Below are positions 30,841-46,300 of a stretch of DNA of 64,000 bases, one piece after another. The position numbers were made by a program, and so were the translations under genes. The first letter of the stretch is position 1. Every line of letters begins with the position of its first letter. Source of the stretch: Auanema rhodensis (taxonomy: Eukaryota > Nematoda > Chromadorea > Rhabditida > Rhabditidae); the NCBI GenBank assembly GCA_964057225.1, contig OZ059895.1, positions 4,402,001-4,466,000 on the forward strand, written 5' to 3'. The notes beneath the pieces are model-generated. The model did not search any database and was not told where the DNA came from. It saw nothing but the letters and a program-made list of their open reading frames with translations.

Positions 30841-33800
30841 GCAGTATACTTCATTGAGAAACGCTTAATACAAAAATTAGTTATGATCGTTTGAAAAATG
30901 ATGCATTAGTGTATGTTGAGTTTCCATGTACACTCAACATTGCTTCCAAAAACATTTTGACAAAAATTTTTTCGAAAAATTTCAAAATAATTTAGCAAAA
31001 AGTAGATGTTTTTAGATTCCTTTTTTCAAGGCAAAGATGATGGACAATGTTATTCAACGAAAAAATCAATTCTTCAGGGTGAAAATCGAGGATATAAGTG
31101 TGAACTTATATCAGTTGATATCTCGGTGCATTTTCAAGCTAGCGCAAATCTGATAACACAGATCGACGCAGCTTAAAAATCCGCATCGAATGCACTATAC
31201 TTCATTGAGAAACGCTTAATACAAAAATTAGTTATGATCGTTTGAAAAATGATGCATTAGTGTATGTTGAGTTTCCATGTACACTCAACATTGCTTCCAA
31301 AAACATTTTGACAAAAATTTTTTCGAAAAATTTCAAAATAATTTAGCAAAAAGTAGATGTTTTTAGATTCCTTTTTTCAAGGCAAAGATGATGGACAATG
31401 TTATTCAACGAAAAAATCAATTCTTCAGGGTGAAAATCGAGGATATAAGTGTGAACTTATATCAGTTGATATCTCGGTGCATTTTCAAGCTAGCGCAAAT
31501 CTGATAACACAGATCGACGCAGCTTAAAAATCCGCATCGAATGCACTATACTTCATTGAGAAACGCTTAATACAAAAATTAGTTATGATCGTTTGAAAAA
31601 TGATGCATTAGTGTATGTTGAGTTTCCATGTACACTCAATATTGCTTCCAAAAACATTTTGACAAAAATTTTTTCGAAAAATTTCAAAATAATTTAGCAA
31701 AAAGTAGATGTTTTTAGATTCCTTTTTTCAAGGCAAAGATGATGGACAATGTTATTCAACGAAAAAATCAATTCTTCAGGGTGAAAATCGAGGATATAAG
31801 TGTGAACTTATATCAGTTGATATCTCGGTGCATTTTCAAGCTAGCGCAAATCTGATAACACAGATCGACGCAGCTTAAAAATCCGCATCGAATGCAGTAT
31901 ACTTCATTGAGAAACGCTTAATACAAAAATTAGTTATGATCGTTTGAAAAATGATGCATTAGTGTATGTTGAGTTTCCATGTACACTCAACATTGCTTCC
32001 AAAAACATTTTGACAAAAATTTTTTCGAAAAATTTCAAAATAATTTAGCAAAAAGTAGATGTTTTTAGATTCCTTTTTTTAAGGCAAAGATGATGGACAA
32101 TGTTTTTAAACGAAAAAATTAATTCTTCAGTGTGAAAATCGAGGATATAAGTGTGAACTTATATCAGTTGATATCTCGGTGCATTTTCAAGCTAGAGCAA
32201 ATCTGATAACACAGATCGACGCAGCTTAAAAATCCGCATCGAATGCACTATACTTCATTGAGAAACGCTTAATACAAAAATTAGTTATGATCGTTTGAAA
32301 AATGATGCATTAGTGTATGTTGAGTTTCCATGTACACTCAACATTGCTTACAAAAACATTTTGACAACAATTTTTTCGAAAAATTTCAAAATAATTTAGC
32401 AAAAAGTAGATGTTTTTAGATTTCTTTTTTCAAGGCAAAGATGATGGACAATGTTATTCAACGAAAAAATTAATTCTTCAGGGTGAAAATCGAGGATATA
32501 AGTGTGAACATATATCAGTTGATATCTCGGTGCATTTTCAAGCTAGCGCAAATCTGATAACACAGATCGACGCAGCTTAAAAATCCGCATCGAATGCACT
32601 ATACTTCATTAAGAAACGCTTAATACAAAAATTAGTTATGATCGTTTGAAAAATGATGCATTAGTGTATGTTGAGTTTCCATGTACACTCAACATTGCTT
32701 CCAAAAACATTTTGACAAAAATTTTTTCGAAAAATTTCAAAATAATATAGCAAAAAGTAGATGTTTTTAGATTCCTTTTTTCAAGGCAAAGACGATGGAC
32801 ATTGTTATTCAACGAAAAAATTAATTCTTCAGGGTGAAAATCGAGGATATAAGTGTGAACTTATATCAGTTGATATCTCGGTGCATTTTCAAGCTAGCGC
32901 AAATCTGATAACACAGATCGACGCAGCTTAAAAATCCGCATCGAATGCAGTATACTTCATTGAGAAACGCTTAATACAAAAATTAGTTATGATCGTTTGA
33001 AAAATGATGCATTAGTGTATGTTGAGTTTCCATGTACACTCAACATTGCTTCCGAAAACATTTTGACAACAATTTTTTCGAAAAATTTCAAAACAATTTA
33101 GCAAAAAGTAGATGTTTTTAGATTCCTTTTTTCAAGGCAAGGATGATGGACAATGTTATTCAACGAAAAAATTAATTCTTCAGGGTGAAAATCGAGGATA
33201 TAAGTGTGAACATATATCAGTTGATATCTCGGTGCATTTTCAAGCTAGCGCAAATCTGATAACACAGATCGACGCAGCTTAAAAATCCGCATTGAATGCA
33301 CTATACTTCATTGAGAAACGCTTAATACAAAAATTAGTTATGATCGTTTGAAAAATGATGCATTAGTGTATGTTGAGTTTCCATGTACACTCAACATTGC
33401 TTCCAAAAACATTTTGACAAAAATTTTTTCGAAAAATTTCAAAATAATTTAGCAAAAAGTAGATGTTTTTAGATTCCTTTTTTCAAGGCAAAGATGATGG
33501 ACAATGTTATTCAACGAAAAAATCAATTCTTCAGGGTGAAAATCGAGGATATAAGTGTGAACTTATATCAGTTGATATCTCGGTGCATTTTCAAGCTAGC
33601 GCAAATCTGATAACACAGATCGACGCAGCTTAAAAATCCGCATCGAATGCACTATACTTCATTGAGAAACGCTTAATACAAAAATTAGTTATGATCGTTT
33701 GAAAAATGATGCATTAGTGTATGTTGAGTTTCCATGTACACTCAACATTGCTTCCAAAAACATTTTGACAAAAATTTTTTCGAAAAATTTCAAAATAATT

Positions 33801-33900
33801 TAGCAAAAAGTAGATGTTTTTAGATTCCTTTTTTCAAGGCAAAGATGATGGACAATGTTATTCAACGAAAAAATCAATTCTTCAGGGTGAAAATCGAGGA
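28745..33900. repeat. Seven-monomer (2,457-bp) tandem higher-order repeat
   Basis: Four private variants repeat at exactly 2,457 bp: CTAGAGCAAATC (29734-ish and 32191-ish), CTCAATATTGC (29183, 31640), CTTCCGAAAAC (30594, 33051) and CAAGGATGATGG (near 30680 and 33138). The two copies are nearly identical; I saw GCAGTATAC against GCACTATAC near 30841/33298. Correspondence ends near 28740 and 33900. Confidence 0.8.
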
Positions 33901-36900
33901 TATAAGTGTGAACATATATCAGTTGATATCTCGGTGCATTTTCAAGCTAGCGCAAATCTGATAACACAGATCGACGCAGCTTAAAAATCCGCATCGAATG
34001 CACTATACTTCATTAAGAAACGCTTGATACAAAAATTAGTTATGATCGTTTGAAAAATGATGCATTAGTGTATGTTGAGTTTCCATGTACACTCAACATT
34101 GCTTCCAAAAACATTTTGACAAAAATTTTTTCGAAAAATTTCAAAATAATATAGCAAAAAGTAGATGTTTTTAGATTTCTTTTTTCAAGGCAAAGACGAT
34201 GGACATTGTTATTCAACGAAAAAATTAATTCTTCAGGGTGAAAATCGAGGATATAAGTGTGAACTTATATCAGTTGATATCTCGGTGCATTTTCAAGCTA
34301 GCGCAAATCTGATAACACAGATCGACGCAGCTTAAAAATCCGCATCGAATGCAGTATACTTCATTGAGAAACGCTTAATACAAAAATTAGTTATGATCGT
34401 TTGAAAAATGATGCATTAGTGTATGTTGAGTTTCCATGTACACTCAACATTGCTTCCAAAAACATTTTGACAAAAATTTTTTCGAAAAATTTCAAAATAA
34501 TTTAGCAAAAAGTAGATGTTTTTAGATTCCTTTTTTCAAGGCAAAGATGATGGACAATGTTATTCAACGAAAAAATCAATTCTTCAGGGTGAAAATCGAG
34601 GATATAAGTGTGAACTTATATCAGTTGATATCTCGGTGCATTTTCAAGCTAGCGCAAATCTGATAACACAGATCGACGCAGCTTAAAAATCCGCATCGAA
34701 TGCACTATACTTCATTGAGAAACGCTTAATACAAAAATTAGTTATGATCGTTTGAAAAATGATGCATTAGTGTATGTTGAGTTTCCATGTACACTCAACA
34801 TTGCTTCCAAAAACATTTTGACAAAAATTTTTTCGAAAAATTTCAAAATAATTTAGCAAAAAGTAGATGTTTTTAGATTTCTTTTTTCAAGGCAAAGATG
34901 ATGGACAATGTTATTCAACGAAAAAATCAATTCTTCAGGGTGAAAATCGAGGATATAAGTGTGAACTTATATCAGTTGATATCTCGGTGCATTTTCAAGC
35001 TAGCGCAAATCTGATAACACAGATCGACGCAGCTTAAAAATCCGCATCGAATGCACTATACTTCATTAAGAAACGCTTAATACAAAAATTAGTTATGATC
35101 GTTTGAAAAATGATGCATTAGTGTATGTTGAGTTTCCATGTACACTCAACATTGCTTCCAAAAACATTTTGACAAAAATTTTTTCGAAAAATTTCAAAAT
35201 AATTTAGCAAAAAGTAGATGTTTTTAGATTCCTTTTTTCAAGGCAAAGATGATGGACAATGTTATTCAACGAAAAAATCAATTCTTCAGGGTGAAAATCG
35301 AGGATATAAGTGTGAACTTATATCAGTTGATATCTCGGTGCATTTTCAAGCTAGCGCAAATCTGATAACACAGATCGACGCAGCTTAAAAATCCGCATCG
35401 AATGCACTATACTTCATTGAGAAACGCTTAATACAAAAATTAGTTATGATCGTTTGAAAAATGATGCATTAGTGTATGTTGAGTTTCCATGTACACTCAA
35501 CATTGCTTCCAAAAACATTTTGACAAAAATTTTTTCGAAAAATTTCAAAATAATTTAGCAAAAAGTAGATGTTTTTAGATTTCTTTTTTCAAGGCAAAGA
35601 TGATGGACAATGTTATTCAACGAAAAAATCAATTCTTCAGGGTGAAAATCGAGGATATAAGTGTGAACTTATATCAGTTGATATCTCGGTGCATTTTCAA
35701 GCTAGCGCAAATCTGATAACACAGATCGACGCAGCTTAAAAATCCGCATCGAATGCACTATACTTCATTGAGAAACGCTTAATACAAAAATTAGTTATGA
35801 TCGTTTGAAAAATGATGCATTAGTGTATGTTGAGTTTCCATGTACACTCAACATTGCTTCCAAAAACATTTTGACAAAAATTTTTTCGAAAAATTTCAAA
35901 ATAATTTAGCAAAAAGTAGATGTTTTTAGATTCCTTTTTTCAAGGCAAAGATGATGGACAATGTTATTCAACGAAAAAATCAATTCTTCAGGGTGAAAAT
36001 CGAGGATATAAGTGTGAACTTATATCAGTTGATATCTCGGTGCATTTTCAAGCTAGCGCAAATCTGATAACACAGATCGACGCAGCTTAAAAATCCGCAT
36101 CGAATGCACTATACTTCACTGAGAAACGCTTAATACAAAAATTAGTTATGATCGTTTGAAAAATGATGCATTAGTGTATGTTGAGTTTCCATGTACACTC
36201 AACATTGCTTCCAAAAACATTTTGACAAAAATTTTTTCGAAAAATTTCAAAATAATTTAGCAAAAAGTAGATGTTTTTAGATTCCTTTTTTCAAGGCAAA
36301 GATGATGGACAATGTTATTCAACGAAAAAATCAATTCTTCAGGGTGAAAATCGAGGATATAAGTGTGAACTTATATCAGTTGATATCTCGGTGCATTTTC
36401 AAGCTAGCGCAAATCTGATAACACAGATCGACGCAGCTTAAAAATCCGCATTGAATGCACTATACTTCATTGAGAAACGCTTAATACAAAAATTAGTTAT
36501 GATCGTTTGAAAAATGATGCATTAGTGTATGTTGAGTTTCCATGTACACTCAACATTGCTTACAAAAACATTTTGACAACAATTTTTTCGAAAAATTTCA
36601 AAATAATTTAGCAAAAAGTAGATGTTTTTAGATTCCTTTTTTCAAGGCAAAGATGATGGACAATGTTATTCAACGAAAAAATTAATTCTTCAGGGTGAAA
36701 ATCGAGGATATAAGTGTGAACATATATCAGTTGATATCTCGGTGCATTTTCAAGCTAGCGCAAATCTGATAACACAGATCGACGCAGCTTAAAAATCCGC
36801 ATCGAATGCACTATACTTCATTAAGAAACGCTTAATACAAAAATTAGTTATGATCGTTTGAAAAATGATGCATTAGTGTATGTTGAGTTTCCATGTACAC

Positions 36901-37339
36901 TCAACATTGCTTCCAAAAACATTTTGACAAAAATTTTTTCGAAAAATTTCAAAATAATATAGCAAAAAGTAGATGTTTTTAGATTCCTTTTTTCAAGGCA
37001 AAGACGATGGACATTGTTATTCAACGAAAAAATTAATTCTTCAGGGTGAAAATCGAGGATATAAGTGTGAACTTATATCAGTTGATATCTCGGTGCATTT
37101 TCAAGCTAGCGCAAATCTGATAACACAGATCGACGCAGCTTAAAAATCCGCATCGAATGCACTATACTTCATTGAGAAACGCTTAATACAAAAATTAGTT
37201 ATGATCGTTTGAAAAATGATGCATTAGTGTATGTTGAGTTTCCATGTACACTCAACATTGCTTACAAAAACATTTTGACAACAATTTTTTCGAAAAATTT
37301 CAAAATAATTTAGCAAAAAGTAGATGTTTTTAGATTCCT

Positions 37340-40300
37340 TTTTTCAAGGCAAAGATGATGGACAATGTTATTCAACGAAAAAATTAATTCTTCAGGGTGA
37401 AAATCGAGGATATAAGTGTGAACATATATCAGTTGATATCTCGGTGCATTTTCAAGCTAGCGCAAATCTGATAACACAGATCGACGCAGCTTAAAAATCC
37501 GCATCGAATGCACTATACTTCATTAAGAAACGCTTAATACAAAAATTAGTTATGATCGTTTGAAAAATGATGCATTAGTGTATGTTGAGTTTCCATGTAC
37601 ACTCAACATTGCTTCCAAAAACATTTTGACAAAAATTTTTTCGAAAAATTTCAAAATAATATAGCAAAAAGTAGATGTTTTTAGATTCCTTTTTTCAAGG
37701 CAAAGATGATGGACAATGTTATTCAACGAAAAAATCAATTCTTCAGGGTGAAAATCGAGGATATAAGTGTGAACTTATATCAGTTGATATCTCGGTGCAT
37801 TTTCAAGCTAGCGCAAATCTGATAACACAGATCGACGCAGCTTAAAAATCCGCATCGAATGCACTATACTTCATTGAGAAACGCTTAATACAAAAATTAG
37901 TTATGATCGTTTGAAAAATGATGCATTAGTGTATGTTGAGTTTCCATGTACACTCAACATTGCTTACAAAAACATTTTGACAACAATTTTTTCGAAAAAT
38001 TTCAAAATAATTTAGCAAAAAGTAGATGTTTTTAGATTCCTTTTTTCAAGGCAAAGATGATGGACAATGTTATTCAACGAAAAAATTAATTCTTCAGGGT
38101 GAAAATCGAGGATATAAGTGTGAACATATATCAGTTGATATCTCGGTGCATTTTCAAGCTAGCGCAAATCTGATAACACAGATCGACGCAGCTTAAAAAT
38201 CCGCATCGAATGCACTATACTTCATTAAGAAACGCTTAATACAAAAATTAGTTATGATCGTTTGAAAAATGATGCATTAGTGTATGTTGAGTTTCCATGT
38301 ACACTCAACATTGCTTCCAAAAACATTTTGACAAAAATTTTTTCGAAAAATTTCAAAATAATATAGCAAAAAGTAGATGTTTTTAGATTCCTTTTTTCAA
38401 GGCAAAGACGATGGACATTGTTATTCAACGAAAAAATTAATTCTTCAGGGTGAAAATCGAGGATATAAGTGTGAACTTATATCAGTTGATATCTCGGTGC
38501 ATTTTCAAGCTAGCGCAAATCTGATAACACAGATCGACGCAGCTTAAAAATCCGCATCGAATGCAGTATACTTCATTGAGAAACGCTTAATACAAAAATT
38601 AGTTATGATCGTTTGAAAAATGATGCATTAGTGTATGTTGAGTTTCCATGTACACTCAACATTGCTTCCAAAAACATTTTGACAAAAATTTTTTCGAAAA
38701 ATTTCAAAATAATTTAGCAAAAAGTAGATGTTTTTAGATTCCTTTTTTCAAGGCAAAGATGATGGACAATGTTATTCAACGAAAAAATCAATTCTTCAGG
38801 GTGAAAATCGAGGATATAAGTGTGAACTTATATCAGTTGATATCTCGGTGCATTTTCAAGCTAGCGCAAATCTGATAACACAGATCGACGCAGCTTAAAA
38901 ATCCGCATCGAATGCACTATACTTCATTGAGAAACGCTTAATACAAAAATTAGTTATGATCGTTTGAAAAATGATGCATTAGTGTATGTTGAGTTTCCAT
39001 GTACACTCAACATTGCTTACAAAAACATTTTGACAACAATTTTTTCGAAAAATTTCAAAATAATTTAGCAAAAAGTAGATGTTTTTAGATTCCTTTTTTC
39101 AAGGCAAAGATGATGGACAATGTTATTCAACGAAAAAATTAATTCTTCAGGGTGAAAATCGAGGATATAAGTGTGAGCATATATCAGTTGATATCTCGGT
39201 GCATTTTCAAGCTAGCGCAAATCTGATAACACAGATCGACGCAGCTTAAAAATCCGCATCGAATGCACTATACTTCATTAAGAAACGCTTAATACAAAAA
39301 TTAGTTATGATCGTTTGAAAAATGATGCATTAGTGTATGTTGAGTTTCCATGTACACTCAACATTGCTTCCAAAAACATTTTGACAAAAATTTTTTCGAA
39401 AAATTTCAAAATAATATAGCAAAAAGTAGATGTTTTTAGATTCCTTTTTTCAAGGCAAAGACGATGGACATTGTTATTCAACGAAAAAATTAATTCTTCA
39501 GGGTGAAAATCGAGGATATAAGTGTGAACTTATATCAGTTGATATCTCGGTGCATTTTCAAGCTAGCGCAAATCTGATAACACAGATCGACGCAGCTTAA
39601 AAATCCGCATCGAATGCAGTATACTTCATTGAGAAACGCTTAATACAAAAATTAGTTATGATCGTTTGAAAAATGATGCATTAGTGTATGTTGAGTTTCC
39701 ATGTACACTCAACATTGCTTCCAAAAACATTTTGACAACAATTTTTTCGAAAAATTTCAAAATAATTTAGCAAAAAGTAGATGTTTTTAGATTCCTTTTT
39801 TCAAGGCAAAGATGATGGACAATGTTATTCAACGAAAAAATTAATTCTTCAGGGTGAAAATCGAGGATATAAGTGTGAACATATATCAGTTGATATCTCG
39901 GTGCATTTTCAAGCTAGCGCAAATCTGATAACACAGATCGACGCAGCTTAAAAATCCGCATTGAATGCACTATACTTCATTGAGAAACGCCTAATACAAA
40001 AATTAGTTATGATCGTTTGAAAAATGATGCATTAGTGTATGTTGAGTTTCCATGTACACTCAACATTGCTTCCAAAAACATTTTGACAACAATTTTTTCG
40101 AAAAATTTCGAAATAATTTAGCAAAAAGTAGATGTTTTTAGATTCCTTTTTTCAAGGCAAAGATGATGGACAATGTTATTCAACGAAAAAATCAATTCTT
40201 CAGGGTGAAAATCGAGGATATAAGTGTGAACTTATATCAGTTGATATCTCGGTGCATTTTCAAGCTAGCGCAAATCTGATAACACAGATCGACGCAGCTT

Positions 40301-43300
40301 AAAAATCCGCATCGAATGCACTATACTTCATTGGAAAACGCTTAATACAAAAATTAGTTATGATCGTTTGAAAAATGATGCATTAGTGTATGTTGAGTTT
40401 CCATGTACACTCAACATTGCTTCCAAAAACATTTTGACAAAAATTTTTTCGAAAAATTTCAAAATAATTTAGCAAAAAGTAGATGTTTTTAGATTCCTTT
40501 TTTCAAGGCAAAGATGATGGACAATGTTATTCAACGAAAAAATCAATTCTTCAGGGTGAAAATCGAGGATATAAGTGTGAACTTATATCAGTTGATATCT
40601 CGGTGCATTTTCAAGCTAGCGCAAATCTGATAACACAGATCGACGCAGCTTAAAAATCCGCATCGAATGCAGTATACTTCATTGAGAAACGCTTAATACA
40701 AAAATTAGTTATGATCGTTTGAAAAATGATGCATTAGTGTATGTTGAGTTTCCATGTACACTCAACATTGCTTCCAAAAACATTTTGACAACAATTTTTT
40801 CGAAAAATTTCAAAATAATTTAGCAAAAAGTAGATGTTTTTAGATTCCTTTTTTCAAGGCAAAGATGATGGACAATGTTATTCAACGAAAAAATTAATTC
40901 TTCAGGGTGAAAATCGAGGATATAAGTGTGAACATATATCAGTTGATATCTCGGTGCATTTTCAAGCTAGCGCAAATCTGATAACACAGATCGACGCAGC
41001 TTAAAAATCCGCATTGAATGCACTATACTTCATTGAGAAACGCTTAATACAAAAATTAGTTATGATCGTTTGAAAAATGATGCATTAGTGTATGTTGAGT
41101 TTCCATGTACACTCAACATTGCTTCCAAAAACATTTTGACAAAAATTTTTTCGAAAAATTTCAAAATAATTTAGCAAAAAGTAGATGTTTTTAGATTCCT
41201 TTTTTCAAGGCAAAGATGATGGACAATGTTATTCAACGAAAAAATCAATTCTTCAGGGTGAAAATCGAGGATATAAGTGTGAACTTATATCAGTTGATAT
41301 CTCGGTGCATTTTCAAGCTAGCGCAAATCTGATAACACAGATCGACGCAGCTTAAAAATCCGCATCGAATGCACTATACTTCATTGAGAAACGCTTAATA
41401 CAAAAATTAGTTATGATCGTTTGAAAAATGATGCATTAGTGTATGTTGAGTTTCCATGTACACTCAACATTGCTTCCAAAAACATTTTGACAAAAATTTT
41501 TTCAAAAAATTTCAAAATAATTTAGCAAAAAGTAGATGTTTTTAGATTCCTTTTTTCAAGGCAAAGATGATGGACAATGTTATTCAACGAAAAAATCAAT
41601 TCTTCAGGGTGAAAATCGAGGATATAAGTGTGAACTTATATCAGTTGATATCTCGGTGCATTTTCAAGCTAGCGCAAATCTGATAACACAGATCGACGCA
41701 GCTTAAAAATCCGCATCGAATGCAGTATACTTCATTGAGAAACGCTTAATACAAAAATTAGTTATGATCGTTTGAAAAATGATGCATTAGTGTATGTTGA
41801 GTTTCCATGTACACTCAACATTGCTTCCAAAAACATTTTGACAAAAATTTTTTCGAAAAATTTCAAAATAATTTAGCAAAAAGTAGATGTTTTTAGATTC
41901 CTTTTTTTAAGGCAAAGATGATGGACAATGTTTTTAAACGAAAAAATTAATTCTTCAGTGTGAAAATCGAGGATATAAGTGTGAACTTATATCAGTTGAT
42001 ATCACGGTGCATTTTCAAGCTAGCGCAAATCTGATAACACAGATCGACGCAGCTTAAAAATCCGCATCGAATGCACTATACTTCATTGAGAAACGCTTAA
42101 TACAAAAATTAGTTATGATCGTTTGAAAAATGATGCATTAGTGTATGTTGAGTTTCCATGTACACTCAACATTGCTTACAAAAACATTTTGACAACAATT
42201 TTTTCGAAAAATTTCAAAATAATTTAGCAAAAAGTAGATGTTTTTAGATTCCTTATTTCAAGGCAAAGATGATGGACAATGTTATTCAACGAAAAAATTA
42301 ATTCTTCAGGGTGAAAATCGAGGATATAAGTGTGAACATATATCAGTTGATATCTCGGTGCATTTTCAAGCTAGCGCAAATCTGATAACACAGATCGACG
42401 CAGCTTAAAAATCCGCATCGAATGCACTATACTTCATTAAGAAACGCTTAATACAAAAATTAGTTATGATCGTTTGAAAAATGATGCATTAGTGTATGTT
42501 GAGTTTCCATGTACACTCAACATTGCTTCCAAAAACATTTTGACAAAAATTTTTTCGAAAAATTTCAAAATAATATAGCAAAAAGTAGATGTTTTTAGAT
42601 TCCTTTTTTCAAGGCAAAGATGATGGACAATGTTATTCAACGAAAAAATCAATTCTTCAGGGTGAAAATCGAGGATATAAGTGTGAACTTATATCAGTTG
42701 ATATCTCGGTGCATTTTCAAGCTAGCGCAAATCTGATAACACAGATCGACGCAGCTTAAAAATCCGCATCGAATGCACTATACTTCATTGAGAAACGCTT
42801 AATACAAAAATTAGTTATGATCGTTTGAAAAATGATGCATTAGTGTATGTTGAGTTTCCATGTACACTCAACATTGCTTACAAAAACATTTTGACAACAA
42901 TTTTTTCGAAAAATTTCAAAATAATTTAGCAAAAAGTAGATGTTTTTAGATTCCTTTTTTCAAGGCAAAGATGATGGACAATGTTATTCAACGAAAAAAT
43001 TAATTCTTCAGGGTGAAAATCGAGGATATAAGTGTGAACATATATCAGTTGATATCTCGGTGCATTTTCAAGCTAGCGCAAATCTGATAACACAGATCGA
43101 CGCAGCTTAAAAATCCGCATCGAATGCACTATACTTCATTAAGAAACGCTTAATACAAAAATTAGTTATGATCGTTTGAAAAATGATGCATTAGTGTATG
43201 TTGAGTTTCCATGTACACTCAACATTGCTTCCAAAAACATTTTGACAAAAATTTTTTCGAAAAATTTCAAAATAATATAGCAAAAAGTAGATGTTTTTAG

Positions 43301-46300
43301 ATTCCTTTTTTCAAGGCAAAGACGATGGACATTGTTATTCAACGAAAAAATTAATTCTTCAGGGTGAAAATCGAGGATATAAGTGTGAACTTATATCAGT
43401 TGATATCTCGGTGCATTTTCAAGCTAGCGCAAATCTGATAACACAGATCGACGCAGCTTAAAAATCCGCATCGAATGCAGTATACTTCATTGAGAAACGC
43501 TTAATACAAAAATTAGTTATGATCGTTTGAAAAATGATGCATTAGTGTATGTTGAGTTTCCATGTACACTCAACATTGCTTCCAAAAACATTTTGACAAA
43601 AATTTTTTCGAAAAATTTCAAAATAATTTAGCAAAAAGTAGATGTTTTTAGATTCCTTTTTTCAAGGCAAAGATGATGGACAATGTTATTCAACGAAAAA
43701 ATCAATTCTTCAGGGTGAAAATCGAGGATATAAGTGTGAACTTATATCAGTTGATATCTCGGTGCATTTTCAAGCTAGCGCAAATCTGATAACACAGATC
43801 GACGCAGCTTAAAAATCCGCATCGAATGCACTATACTTCATTGAGAAACGCTTAATACAAAAATTAGTTATGATCGTTTGAAAAATGATGCATTAGTGTA
43901 TGTTGAGTTTCCATGTACACTCAACATTGCTTACAAAAACATTTTGACAACAATTTTTTCGAAAAATTTCAAAATAATTTAGCAAAAAGTAGATGTTTTT
44001 AGATTCCTTTTTTCAAGGCAAAGATGATGGACAATGTTATTCAACGAAAAAATTAATTCTTCAGGGTGAAAATCGAGGATATAAGTGTGAGCATATATCA
44101 GTTGATATCTCGGTGCATTTTCAAGCTAGCGCAAATCTGATAACACAGATCGACGCAGCTTAAAAATCCGCATCGAATGCACTATACTTCATTAAGAAAC
44201 GCTTAATACAAAAATTAGTTATGATCGTTTGAAAAATGATGCATTAGTGTATGTTGAGTTTCCATGTACACTCAACATTGCTTCCAAAAACATTTTGACA
44301 AAAATTTTTTCGAAAAATTTCAAAATAATATAGCAAAAAGTAGATGTTTTTAGATTCCTTTTTTCAAGGCAAAGACGATGGACATTGTTATTCAACGAAA
44401 AAATTAATTCTTCAGGGTGAAAATCGAGGATATAAGTGTGAACTTATATCAGTTGATATCTCGGTGCATTTTCAAGCTAGCGCAAATCTGATAACACAGA
44501 TCGACGCAGCTTAAAAATCCGCATCGAATGCAGTATACTTCATTGAGAAACGCTTAATACAAAAATTAGTTATGATCGTTTGAAAAATGATGCATTAGTG
44601 TATGTTGAGTTTCCATGTACACTCAACATTGCTTCCAAAAACATTTTGACAACAATTTTTTCGAAAAATTTCAAAATAATTTAGCAAAAAGTAGATGTTT
44701 TTAGATTCCTTTTTTCAAGGCAAAGATGATGGACAATGTTATTCAACGAAAAAATTAATTCTTCAGGGTGAAAATCGAGGATATAAGTGTGAACATATAT
44801 CAGTTGATATCTCGGTGCATTTTCAAGCTAGCGCAAATCTGATAACACAGATCGACGCAGCTTAAAAATCCGCATTGAATGCACTATACTTCATTGAGAA
44901 ACGCCTAATACAAAAATTAGTTATGATCGTTTGAAAAATGATGCATTAGTGTATGTTGAGTTTCCATGTACACTCAACATTGCTTCCAAAAACATTTTGA
45001 CAACAATTTTTTCGAAAAATTTCGAAATAATTTAGCAAAAAGTAGATGTTTTTAGATTCCTTTTTTCAAGGCAAAGATGATGGACAATGTTATTCAACGA
45101 AAAAATCAATTCTTCAGGGTGAAAATCGAGGATATAAGTGTGAACTTATATCAGTTGATATCTCGGTGCATTTTCAAGCTAGCGCAAATCTGATAACACA
45201 GATCGACGCAGCTTAAAAATCCGCATCGAATGCACTATACTTCATTGGAAAACGCTTAATACAAAAATTAGTTATGATCGTTTGAAAAATGATGCATTAG
45301 TGTATGTTGAGTTTCCATGTACACTCAACATTGCTTCCAAAAACATTTTGACAAAAATTTTTTCGAAAAATTTCAAAATAATTTAGCAAAAAGTAGATGT
45401 TTTTAGATTCCTTTTTTCAAGGCAAAGATGATGGACAATGTTATTCAACGAAAAAATCAATTCTTCAGGGTGAAAATCGAGGATATAAGTGTGAACTTAT
45501 ATCAGTTGATATCTCGGTGCATTTTCAAGCTAGCGCAAATCTGATAACACAGATCGACGCAGCTTAAAAATCCGCATCGAATGCAGTATACTTCATTGAG
45601 AAACGCTTAATACAAAAATTAGTTATGATCGTTTGAAAAATGATGCATTAGTGTATGTTGAGTTTCCATGTACACTCAACATTGCTTCCAAAAACATTTT
45701 GACAACAATTTTTTCGAAAAATTTCAAAATAATTTAGCAAAAAGTAGATGTTTTTAGATTCCTTTTTTCAAGGCAAAGATGATGGACAATGTTATTCAAC
45801 GAAAAAATTAATTCTTCAGGGTGAAAATCGAGGATATAAGTGTGAACATATATCAGTTGATATCTCGGTGCATTTTCAAGCTAGCGCAAATCTGATAACA
45901 CAGATCGACGCAGCTTAAAAATCCGCATTGAATGCACTATACTTCATTGAGAAACGCTTAATACAAAAATTAGTTATGATCGTTTGAAAAATGATGCATT
46001 AGTGTATGTTGAGTTTCCATGTACACTCAACATTGCTTCCAAAAACATTTTGACAAAAATTTTTTCGAAAAATTTCAAAATAATTTAGCAAAAAGTAGAT
46101 GTTTTTAGATTCCTTTTTTCAAGGCAAAGATGATGGACAATGTTATTCAACGAAAAAATCAATTCTTCAGGGTGAAAATCGAGGATATAAGTGTGAACTT
46201 ATATCAGTTGATATCTCGGTGCATTTTCAAGCTAGCGCAAATCTGATAACACAGATCGACGCAGCTTAAAAATCCGCATCGAATGCACTATACTTCATTG

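Noticed and set aside
37550-37738. 62-codon open frame on the minus strand, repeated at 42464-42652
   Set aside because: It lies wholly within satellite monomers, exists only in a variant monomer combination and recurs through the 14-monomer duplication. There is no coding signal.
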